NCBI GenBank assembly: GCA_033763935.1
Contig: JANRJO010000077.1
Location: forward strand, 1-64,000
Length of the DNA stretch: 64,000 nt
From: DALYJJ01 sp033763935
GTDB lineage: Bacteria; Acidobacteriota; Terriglobia; Bryobacterales; Bryobacteraceae
Reading direction: 5' to 3'
How positions within the stretch are numbered: position 1 is the stretch's first letter; every line of letters begins with the position of its first letter. The notes beneath the pieces were generated by a model that saw only the letters and a list, made by a program, of their open reading frames with translations, ran no database searches and was not told where the DNA came from. Shown one piece after another: positions 9,205 to 16,132 of the stretch. The position numbers were made by a program, and so were the translations under genes.

Positions 9205-9584
9205 CCATGGACATGGAAGGTGATCTCGCGGGTCTAACCGAGCGCGTACTGGGCGCGGTATTTGAAGTTTCCAACACATTGGGCGCGGGATTCCTGGAGA
9301 AGGTCTACGAGCGCGCCCTGTTGAGGGAATTCGATCTTCTGGGCATCCGCGCTGTCGCCCAAGCTTCGTTTGCGGTCAGCTACAAGGGCCAATCCGTCGG
9401 GGAGTACTTTGCGGACATCCTCGTGGAAGATGTTCTTGTGGTCGAACTAAAATGCGTTGAGCGCCTGGCGAACGAGCACACCGCCCAATGCCTCAACTAC
9501 CTGCGAGCTTCCGGCCGCAGGTTGTGTTTGTTGGTGAATTTCCAGAAACCGAAAGTGGAATGGAAGCGAATTGTGTTTGGGTAG
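9198..9584 (+). CDS. GxxExxY protein (PDDEXK_3 family)
   Basis: About 128 residues with the defining motif in TLGAGFLEKVYERAL (G-F-L-E-K-V-Y), preceded by LTERVLGAVFEVSN. The core GEYFADILVEDVLVVELKCVE matches the D-x(n)-ExK arrangement of PD-(D/E)XK nuclease-like folds. NEHTAQCLNYLRASG and LCLLVNFQKPKVEWKRIV complete the family. Function of the family is not established. In-frame ATGs exist at 9174, 9189, 9198, 9207 and 9213; the first two lie within the dispersed repeat, so a start at 9198 or later fits the family N-terminus better. The gene stands alone, with no partner in an operon. Confidence 0.85.
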   Translation: MATMDMEGDLAGLTERVLGAVFEVSNTLGAGFLEKVYERALLREFDLLGIRAVAQASFAVSYKGQSVGEYFADILVEDVLVVELKCVERLANEHTAQCLNYLRASGRRLCLLVNFQKPKVEWKRIVFG

Positions 9585-9599
9585 GGAGTCATGACGTTT

Positions 9600-9746
9600 C
9601 GGACGCTGGTGATGGCGGCGTCAAGGGCGCGGAAGGTGAGAGCGCCGCGGGTGGCGGGGCACTGCTCCAGGGAAGTCGAGCGCTTCAGCAACCAGCATCT
9701 CGCCGGCTGCTTTCGGCAAATAGAAAGCGACGTGGTACCGAAGCAT
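9600..9746 (-). pseudogene. Remnant of a HicB-like antitoxin
   Basis: The minus strand begins MLRYHVAFYLPKAAGEML and continues VAEALDFPGAV. This matches the N-terminal beta-strand pattern of HicB-type antitoxins (xYxVxFxxxxxGxxxAxxLDFPGAVT). After GAV the frame breaks. The helix expected next can be partly read in another frame (GALTFRALDAAITSVRN). No HicA partner is next to it. A weak call based on about 30 residues. Confidence 0.35.
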
Positions 9747-9941
9747 CCGTTGATGATCATACAAGGCATTCGCCCTGAACAGCGGATCACGACCGATAGA
9801 CGCAGTGGCGTGTGCTGACGGCACATGGCGATGCTTTCTGGGTTGCGCTTAGTGAAGACGGGTTTTTCTTTGCTGGGAGGCTATCGCGTCGCGCGGCACG
9901 CTTGAGAACGCCCCCGGGCGGAGCGAGCTATACTCCTTCGA

Positions 9942-10283
9942 ATGGCGCGGTACCTGATTTCGTTCGACGACGGCTGGATGGACCATATTCCGCAGTCGGA
10001 CTTGCCGGCGGTTGGGGAGGCTGCGCACGCCGTGGTGCGGGAGGCCAAGGCTGCGGGAGTTTGGATTTTCGGCGGGGGAGTGTTGCGGCAGCAAGCGAGG
10101 ATCGTGGCGCCAGATGGAACTGTCTCGCTGGGACCGGCGCCGGAGACGAAAGCGGTGGTGGGAGGGTTCTCGATTATCGAGGCGGCGACGGTGGATGAGG
10201 CGTTACGATGGGCGGCTCGTTTTGCCGAGAGCTGCCGGTGTGCGCAGGAAGTCCGCGAGATTCTGTTTGACCCGGAGTCTTGA
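9942..10283 (+). CDS. YCII-related (DGPF-like) small protein
   Basis: 113 residues with the dimeric ferredoxin-like layout of YCII-related proteins. MARYLISFDDG is strand 1. AAHAVVREAKAAGVWIFGGGV is a helix followed by the conserved W-x-x-G-G. PDGTVSLGPAPETKAVVGGFSIIEAATVDEALRWA contains the D-G-P...GG-F-x-I-x-x-A pattern, followed by a helix and CRCAQEVREIL. Related proteins are often encoded near ECF sigma factors, but none is adjacent here. Biochemical role unknown. Start ATG with no competing upstream start. Confidence 0.75.
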   Translation: MARYLISFDDGWMDHIPQSDLPAVGEAAHAVVREAKAAGVWIFGGGVLRQQARIVAPDGTVSLGPAPETKAVVGGFSIIEAATVDEALRWAARFAESCRCAQEVREILFDPES

Positions 10284-10289
10284 GGGTGA

Positions 10290-10505
10290 GTGGCGGCGGC
10301 CATAGGGCCGCGGAAAGATGAGCACGGGTTCTACGCCTGGCGCCCGGAGTTCAAGGGGTGCCAGTCGCAAGGGAATCCGCTGGAAGAGGCCGTCGCTAAC
10401 ATCAAGGAAGCGATCGAGTTGTACCCGGAGACGTTGCCGGCTGATGAACGCGATGAGCTGCTGAGCCGTGAGATCCGGACGACCGCTGTCGAGGTAAATG
10501 CCTAA
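10290..10505 (+). CDS. HicB-family antitoxin, N-terminally short
   Basis: 71 residues from a GTG. DEHGFYAWRPEFKGCQSQGNPLEEA then NIKEAIELYPETLPADE is the conserved HicB core: a beta hairpin ending in G-C-x-S-Q-G, then the EEAxxNIxEAIELY helix. The usual first strand (xYxVxIE) is not present before residue 7, so the gene may be trimmed at its 5' end. No HicA toxin follows. The next 150 bp encode nothing recognisable as HicA. It would normally neutralise a HicA mRNA interferase and repress its own operon. Confidence 0.65.
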   Translation: MAAAIGPRKDEHGFYAWRPEFKGCQSQGNPLEEAVANIKEAIELYPETLPADERDELLSREIRTTAVEVNA

Positions 10506-10653
10506 GCCTCGGAGGTGGACGGCGATTCCTCGTCGTTCCTACATGAACGATCTCCGGACCGCGATTGAAGCCCCGGCGAACTGGTGCCGGCGTGCTCCTG
10601 GCAGCGACAACATTCGCCGCCGGGGCGGCCGGAGGACCCGTTACACTCGCTTC

Positions 10654-10887
10654 ATGGAAGTTCGACTGACGCCTGAAGTCGAGACGGAGCTTGGCCGCAT
10701 CGCGGCGCGTTCCGGGAGATGGCCCCAGCAAATAGCCGCCGACGTACTGACGAGGGGCATCGAGTATGAGAGCCGGTTCATCGCATCCGTTGAACAGGGC
10801 ATTGCCTCAGCCGATGCGGGCCGCGTTATGAGGGACGAAGACGTGCTTGCGTGGCTCGAAGCGGAGGAAGCGCGCGAGTCCTCTTGA
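10654..10887 (+). CDS. Antitoxin of a RelE/ParE-type module
   Basis: 77 residues beginning MEVRLTPEVETELGRIAARSG, then WPQQIAADVLTRGIEYESRF, and an acidic C-terminus with MRDEDVLAWLEAEEARESS. The short helical N-terminus followed by an acidic tail matches ParD/RHH-like antitoxins paired with RelE/ParE toxins in Acidobacteria. Its TGA overlaps the ATG of the following toxin (TGATG), the normal arrangement for translational coupling. The toxin is frameshifted, so this may be an orphan antitoxin. Confidence 0.6.
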   Translation: MEVRLTPEVETELGRIAARSGRWPQQIAADVLTRGIEYESRFIASVEQGIASADAGRVMRDEDVLAWLEAEEARESS

Positions 10888-11173
10888 TGCGAATTGAGTG
10901 GACATCTGACGCGGTTGCTGATTTCGAGCACATTTCCTGGCGCATCCAGAAAGACCGCAAGCTGGCGCTAGCAAACCGGGTCCCTCGCAGGATCGATGTG
11001 GCGGTTCAAGCGCTCCGCCGACAGACTTCCCTTGGAAGAGCAGGCGGTGTTACCGGCACGCGTGAGTTGGCGATCAGCGGCATGCCGTGGATTGCTGTGT
11101 CATGGCGCAGACGCACACGATACAAGTGTTGCGGATACTCCACGGCGCTCAGGACTGGCCGCCTTCGGCGTGA
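10887..11173 (+). pseudogene. Frameshifted RelE/ParE-family toxin
   Basis: The N-terminal frame reads MRIEWTSDAVADFEHISWR, IQKDRKLALANRVPRRI, then TRELAISGMPWIAV, the standard RelE/ParE fold up to strand 3. The frame then breaks near 11095. The expected C-terminus continues in another frame as HTIQVLRILHGAQDWPPSA and ends at the TGA at 11171. The join loses roughly two residues (the Y-R of the usual VYR strand). Active toxins of this family are ribosome-dependent mRNA interferases or gyrase inhibitors. This copy should be inactive, leaving the upstream antitoxin without a target. Confidence 0.65.
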
Positions 11174-11259
11174 CGCGCCTGGCCGTGTTTGTCTTCAGTC
11201 CATTCGCAACAGGGGGGCGAAGCTGGCGTGCCAAACGACCGTGGTTGAGGGTCGTTAGA

Positions 11260-12162
11260 TCATTTCGGACGGCGGATCGTGACGAGGGTGCGCACTTCTC
11301 CGTGGCTGGTGACGCTGCGGATGCGAGGGACCCATTCCCGGCGATCGTCTCCACTGGTGTGGGTGTATTCCAGAACGTAGACCTCGCTTCCGACGAGCGC
11401 AACGCCGGTGGGTGACCAGGGCGGCTGAGCGACGAGGACGGTTCGGACCGCTCCTTTCAGGGAGACAGAGACCACTGTGCGGCAGCCGTTGGCGGCGGCG
11501 TAGATGGCGCCGTCGGGAGCGACTGCCAGACCGCGGAAGTAGGGCAGTCCCGGTGCGCCGGGCAGCGGATTTGCACAGTCGTTGAGTTTTGCGTGGTGGA
11601 GGACGGTGGACACGGTCCCGGCCTTGTCGATCTTGCGGATGGTGTCGTTATCCGTGACGTAGAGTGCGCCGTCGGGACCGGCGGCGATCCCGTTGACCCA
11701 GCGGGCGGGCTTGGCACCTGCTGCGTCGGGGAGCGTGGCGAACACGGATCGCTTGCCGTCGGGCGTGCGGCGGATCAACTCGCGCGGCCCGGTCTGGCTC
11801 ATGGGCACGTAGTAGAGAGCGCCGTCGGAACCGATGGTGACCGGATAGTCACTGGAGAGGATGAGGGCGGGCACGGCGCCGGGCGGGGTGATGCGGCTGA
11901 AGGTACCGCCGTCGTGTTCGCCGAGGGCCGTGGAGCCGGCGAAGTGACCTTTCTCGTCGATCGCCATCCAGTGAAACGCCTGGGAGCTGATGAGGCGGGG
12001 CGTCTTGTCTGCGCCGAAGCGCCAAACGCCTTGGCCGGTGTCGGTGAGGTAGACCTGGCCGCGGGCGTCAATGACGATACCGGAGCCGGGGTGAGCGAGG
12101 GCGGCGGCGGTGGCGAGGGTGAGGGTTGCGGCTAGTAAACGGGGGCGCGGCTTCGGGGGCAT
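11260..12162 (-). CDS. Secreted NHL/SMP-30-like beta-propeller protein
   Basis: 300 residues with a cleavable N-terminal signal (MPPKPRPRLLAATLTLATAAALAH). It then carries repeated blades of the type VIDARGQVYLTDTGQGVWR, SDGALYYVPMS, AAGPDGALYVTDNDTIRKI and AVAPDGAIYAAANGC. Each D-G-x-x-Y-x(T/A) turn marks a propeller repeat; about five or six are visible. Such proteins are exported and may bind ligands or hydrolyse lactones, but no catalytic set is clear. It stands alone and converges on the broken toxin. Confidence 0.65.
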   Translation of the reverse strand: MPPKPRPRLLAATLTLATAAALAHPGSGIVIDARGQVYLTDTGQGVWRFGADKTPRLISSQAFHWMAIDEKGHFAGSTALGEHDGGTFSRITPPGAVPALILSSDYPVTIGSDGALYYVPMSQTGPRELIRRTPDGKRSVFATLPDAAGAKPARWVNGIAAGPDGALYVTDNDTIRKIDKAGTVSTVLHHAKLNDCANPLPGAPGLPYFRGLAVAPDGAIYAAANGCRTVVSVSLKGAVRTVLVAQPPWSPTGVALVGSEVYVLEYTHTSGDDRREWVPRIRSVTSHGEVRTLVTIRRPK

Positions 12163-12567
12163 TTGAAAGCATTTCCTACTCTACAGAGTGTCGACGCGTG
12201 ACGGCCCTGATCCATGTATGAATAGTGGGAGTGTCCTGACGGTTGTTGTTATGGCTTCGGCAGTGGCAGGATTCAGGGGATTGTGCCACCCAGAACTATA
12301 GCAAGCGACGTGGGGAGGTACGAGAGCAGATTACGGTTTGGTGCTGGCCTCTTAAAACTCATTGTGAACTACGGACTTCAGCGAACGTAACAGGCGCCGC
12401 TACACCTGGCGCTGATTCCCGCCTAACGGCCAGCGGCACGAGCGCAATCAGGTCGGCCCTCAGCACAGTTGACATCCTCTGACGAGCCTGCAGCGGCTTT
12501 GCCTGTCTGCAGAATCCACTCCGAATCAAATGGCGCCGCGCCACGAGTAGCGAGTCGGTAGGTCCGC
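12163..12567. other. Intergenic, no gene supported
   Basis: This stretch separates the propeller gene from the lower-GC block. Short frames exist on both strands, but none shows family motifs, a plausible ribosome binding site or codon bias like that of its neighbours. It probably marks the left boundary of the transferred segment. Confidence 0.4.
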
Positions 12568-13260
12568 TCACCGGGATAGCTCTCCTCTGGCAATCTCCAC
12601 ATACTTTCGCGCAAACCCGACTTCGATTTCGTCACGCCAGCCGTGAACCCAATGCCCGCTAGCAGGGTGCTTAAGCCAGCCGACCAGCGTCCGGTGCCCT
12701 CCGAGGTCGTAGACCCACATGCTGCGGACCTTTCCGTCAAACTCAACGTCAGTCCCCTTAGTCCCCTGGTTCGGCAGATTCAAGTACACTCGCTTGGCTA
12801 AGACAAGACTGAGGTGGGGCTTCAACTCAGCGAGTTCGTTCAAATAGACCTCTTGCGCCACTTTGATGTGCTCAGCACTGGGGGGGACAGCGGCCCTCTC
12901 CATCGGAGCATGTACGTAGTTATTGAACGCGATGGAGTCGAAGGCCTGCCGATACGCGTCTCCTTGCGGTTCGTCGGTCTGCAGGAGAGCGATCTTGGCG
13001 ATTCGAGGCCACAACTGTGATCGCCAACGAGTCGCGGGGCTGCTGTAAGCCCTGATCGCCTTCCTAACTTGCTCAATAGTCGAGTTTACCAGCTCATCTC
13101 GCGAGCACTCCATCCAACTCTTCATAGAGTTTGGTCCCTCCGTCGCGTAGGGAGAGTCGGCGTGGACAAGAATTCGAGGATCGTGACAGCGGTACTGGCT
13201 GCCCTGCCAGGGCCGACTTACGAACTCTCTTGTCCTGCCTTCGAACGTAATCTTGAACAT
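12568..13260 (-). CDS. Hypothetical protein with faint uracil-DNA-glycosylase-like pattern
   Basis: 230 residues, unrecognised with certainty. Residues about 75-165 read as helix (SQLWPRIAKIALL), then SIAFNNYVHAPMERAAVPPS, then ELAELKPHLSLVLAKRVYLNLP. This order (W-x-x-I, I-A-F-x-N-Y-V, R/A-x-P-T/S, L-K-P-x-x-x-L-V-L-x-K-R) resembles uncharacterised UDG-superfamily-like proteins, but the key active-site motifs cannot be confirmed by eye. The C-terminus (WVYDLGGHRTLVGWLKHPASG) looks like a separate strand-rich end. It follows the 140-residue gene by 6 nt, so the two form an operon that diverges from the AAA-TOPRIM gene. Base composition is lower in GC than the flanks. Confidence 0.5.
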   Translation of the reverse strand: MFKITFEGRTREFVSRPWQGSQYRCHDPRILVHADSPYATEGPNSMKSWMECSRDELVNSTIEQVRKAIRAYSSPATRWRSQLWPRIAKIALLQTDEPQGDAYRQAFDSIAFNNYVHAPMERAAVPPSAEHIKVAQEVYLNELAELKPHLSLVLAKRVYLNLPNQGTKGTDVEFDGKVRSMWVYDLGGHRTLVGWLKHPASGHWVHGWRDEIEVGFARKYVEIARGELSR

Positions 13261-13266
13261 CGGCGC

Positions 13267-13689
13267 CTATCGCCTCGGCGTCGTGGCTCTCATCAGGGTA
13301 AGCGTGGAGCATCGCACCGGATTAGCCCGTGCGCTTCGCGCCACCCTCTTGCCGACGCCTTCTTCAACACCGCCGTGCGTTTTCCCCACGTCTTTTGGCG
13401 CGGCCTTCTTTGTAACGTAAGCTTTCTTTGCAGCGCTTCTATTTGCCGAACCTCGGGGAGGATGGGGTCGAACCCTGGCCTCAATTGCTCGCCAAGTGGG
13501 GCCGTAGTCTTTCACCTCGTCGAGTGTGGCAACTTTCACCATCCTATCGGCCTCTGCAACAACCAGTTTCTCCTTTTCGGTGACAGTTGGCTCCCTGCTC
13601 TTCAGAAGAGGTGTCATTGCCTCCTCAATTGCCTTCCTGAGGGCAGCGACGACCACCGTGCTAAGAATGGTCGTCAGGATAGGCCCCAT
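13267..13689 (-). CDS. Small basic hypothetical protein with N-terminal hydrophobic helix
   Basis: 140 residues. MGPILTTILSTVVVAALRKAIEE is a hydrophobic, possibly membrane-inserted or amphipathic helix. It is followed by a charged helical section (EPTVTEKEKLVVAEADRMV, then TLDEVKDYGPTWRAIEARV) and a lysine/arginine/alanine-rich tail (SAAKKAYVTKKAAPKD). No family is recognised. It is the first gene of a two-gene minus-strand operon. Confidence 0.45.
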   Translation of the reverse strand: MGPILTTILSTVVVAALRKAIEEAMTPLLKSREPTVTEKEKLVVAEADRMVKVATLDEVKDYGPTWRAIEARVRPHPPRGSANRSAAKKAYVTKKAAPKDVGKTHGGVEEGVGKRVARSARANPVRCSTLTLMRATTPRR

Positions 13690-14264
13690 AAGTGGTTGAG
13701 CATATCAAAACCGGCAATAGTCAGGCCGCTTCAGGGCCGACCATTACCCACTACCTGCGCATATAGTTTCCCGAACCGCGAGTTCAACATCAAGGACAGC
13801 CCCTAAGGAGGCTGCTCTGTACGTCGAGGAAGTGATCGAGCATAATCTCGAGCGACTGCCCGCGGGGAAACGCTGGAGCGGGACGGGCAGCGCACCCTAC
13901 AGCACCGGACCTGACGAACGAACGGTATGGGCTACAGAATAGGGCGGATTTTCGATCACGATAAGGCGGCCGCAGAAGGGGATACGGCACGCCCAAGTCG
14001 ACGCAGCTCGGGATCTTGGAGGTTCACTTGCGAACCCGCGGGCCGCTAATCGCGGATGAACAGACTTGAAATGACTCGATGCGCAAGCGCCCCTAAGCCT
14101 TTAATTCTGCACAACAGTACTTCTGTCGTTAACTGCTGCGAACTTTATCACCTCTGGCGCCGGCTCTTCCGTGGGCACTTGGCGTGGGCTGCCGACCCAG
14201 CGCTCTTCGTACACTCGCTCGCTTGATTGTGCTCCCGGGAGAATGATAAACAAAGTAGACAAGC
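13690..14264. other. Divergent intergenic region of the defence-like block
   Basis: 575 bp between the minus-strand pair and the AAA-TOPRIM gene. A plus-strand fragment from about 13798 reads TAPKEAALYVEEVIEHN, LERLPAGKRW and so on to a TAG near 13942; it has no start codon in a sensible place and matches nothing I recognise, so it is probably a gene remnant. The remainder likely holds the divergent promoters; no clear -10/-35 pair stands out. Confidence 0.4.
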
Positions 14265-16022
14265 ATGAGCCAATTACTGCTTCGCACGCTCAGACTACAG
14301 AACTACAGGTGCTTTAGGGACCACCTCATCGACGTTCACGACAGCACCGTCATTGTAGGCAAGAACAATGCCGGAAAGAGCACGATCATTGAAGCGTTAC
14401 AAGTGCTTGCAATGGTCACCAATCGCTACACTACTACGTTCCATAAGCCACCGGCTCACCTTCCAATCCCTTCCTCTCTCCGCTGTATCACCCTAGGACT
14501 TGGTCGCCTCGGACTGAACCTGGAAACAGCCTTCCATCGCTACGGCGATCCACCTGCAATACTCACCGCCTGCTTTAATGACGAAACCCAGATCACTGCC
14601 TACGTACATAAAGATGGCGTTCATGCGACCATATACAACAAAGGACATGGATGGGTTACAACTAATACGGCATTCATGCAACTTGGCGAACGGTATCTGC
14701 ACATCCTGCCGCAGATCAGTGAATTACAGCCCAATGAGGTTCTTCTGACCGACTACTATGTTAGCGAGCACCAGTACACGCGCTTGACTAGCAGGCACTT
14801 CCGGAATGAGATTTACCGACACCCCGACACGTTCAACACCTACAGATTGCTTGCAGAAAGTACGTGGCCCGGCCTTCGACTGTATCCGATCGACAAGGAG
14901 ACTTTAACCCTCCTGGTAAAAGATGGAGACTTTGCCGCAGAAGTAGGGTGGATGGGTCATGGGCTACAGATGTGGCTCCAGACTATGTGGTTCCTGGCTA
15001 AGACACCGCGAGACTCTACCGTGGTCCTTGACGAGCCCGATGTGTACATGCACCCCGACCTTCAGCGAAAGCTCTACCGCCTTGTGAAAGCAAGGTTCAA
15101 GCAAGCAATCATCGCTACCCACAGCGTCGAGATCATGGCAGAGGCCGATCCCAGCGATATCCTTGTCGTGAACAACCACAGAAAGACATCCCAGTACGCC
15201 AACACTGCCCCCGGGGTGCAAGTTCTGATTGAGCGACTTGGGGGCATTCACAACGTTCATCTGGCGAGGCTCTGGAACGCCAAGCGTGTTCTCCTGGTCG
15301 AAGGCAAAGACGTAGATTACCTAAAGCATTTTCACGCCACCCTGCATCCCACCGCGGAGACCCCGCTCGATGCAATACCCAGCCTCAGTCTCGGCGGTTG
15401 GGACGGTTGGGAAAGCGCTATCGGTAGCGATATGGCGTTCAAGAACGCTATCGGTAATAACATCAAGACGTATTGCATTTTTGATAGAGACTATCACACA
15501 CCGAAGGAGATAAAGGAACGATACCAAAAAGCCACTCAGCGAGGCATCAGCTTGCATATTTGGCAGCGCAAGGAAATCGAGAATTACTTGCTGGAACCGA
15601 CAGTTATCGCGCGGGTGATACAAGCTCGGAATAGAAGTACCAAGATGCCACCCTTGCCGTCGGAGGTTCGCAAGTTCCTTGAGGACGTGTGTGACAGAGA
15701 AAAGGACAAGACCCAGGACTCTATAGCGGACGCAATTCATCTTCAGAACCGTAAGGGCGGACTTCCACGCGCATCCAGACAAGCGCGGTCAATCCTAAAG
15801 CGACGATGGAATAAACAGAAGCTATACATAGTTTCGGGAAAAACGCTGTTGGGACACCTTAGCACCTGGGCCCAGAGGGAGTACGCCGTAAGCCTTGGCG
15901 CGGCGACGATCGTACGGGCCTTCACATCGCAAGAGGTGCCGACCGAAATAAGAGGCGTTATTGACGCGATTGAAGCTGCAGCATCATTTGCGAGCAATAG
16001 CTTCAGGAAGCACTCATTCTAA
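14265..16022 (+). CDS. AAA ATPase (AAA15-like) fused to TOPRIM/DUF4435-like nuclease domain
   Basis: 585 residues. The N-terminal RecF/SMC-like ATPase opens with LRLQNYRCFRDH and a Walker A VGKNNAGKST (residues about 31-40). A signature-like GHGLQMWLQTMWFL precedes Walker B VVLDEPDVYMHPD and the switch histidine in IIATHSVEIM. From about residue 345, AKRVLLVEGKDVDYL gives the TOPRIM glutamate. TYCIFDRDYH gives the DxD pair, and WQRKEIENYLLEP matches the IENYLL motif of DUF4435-type TOPRIM domains. This is the domain content of OLD/GajA nucleases and of the PARIS AriA plus AriB pair in a single chain. Immunity by ATPase-gated nucleolysis or toxicity is the inferred role. An SF2 helicase-nuclease follows 110 bp downstream on the same strand. 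Confidence 0.8.
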   Translation: MSQLLLRTLRLQNYRCFRDHLIDVHDSTVIVGKNNAGKSTIIEALQVLAMVTNRYTTTFHKPPAHLPIPSSLRCITLGLGRLGLNLETAFHRYGDPPAILTACFNDETQITAYVHKDGVHATIYNKGHGWVTTNTAFMQLGERYLHILPQISELQPNEVLLTDYYVSEHQYTRLTSRHFRNEIYRHPDTFNTYRLLAESTWPGLRLYPIDKETLTLLVKDGDFAAEVGWMGHGLQMWLQTMWFLAKTPRDSTVVLDEPDVYMHPDLQRKLYRLVKARFKQAIIATHSVEIMAEADPSDILVVNNHRKTSQYANTAPGVQVLIERLGGIHNVHLARLWNAKRVLLVEGKDVDYLKHFHATLHPTAETPLDAIPSLSLGGWDGWESAIGSDMAFKNAIGNNIKTYCIFDRDYHTPKEIKERYQKATQRGISLHIWQRKEIENYLLEPTVIARVIQARNRSTKMPPLPSEVRKFLEDVCDREKDKTQDSIADAIHLQNRKGGLPRASRQARSILKRRWNKQKLYIVSGKTLLGHLSTWAQREYAVSLGAATIVRAFTSQEVPTEIRGVIDAIEAAASFASNSFRKHSF

Positions 16023-16132
16023 CGGTCTCTCTGACCGCTGAGCTCTAGCGTGCGGGAGGCGATAAGATTACGGTTTCCGAACCAACTCCAGTTTCCTGAC
16101 CGCTTTTCAGAACCGTTCGCCAGAGGTTACAA

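Noticed and set aside
12243..12482. 79-codon plus-strand frame
   Set aside because: No motif, atypical codon use and no ribosome binding site.
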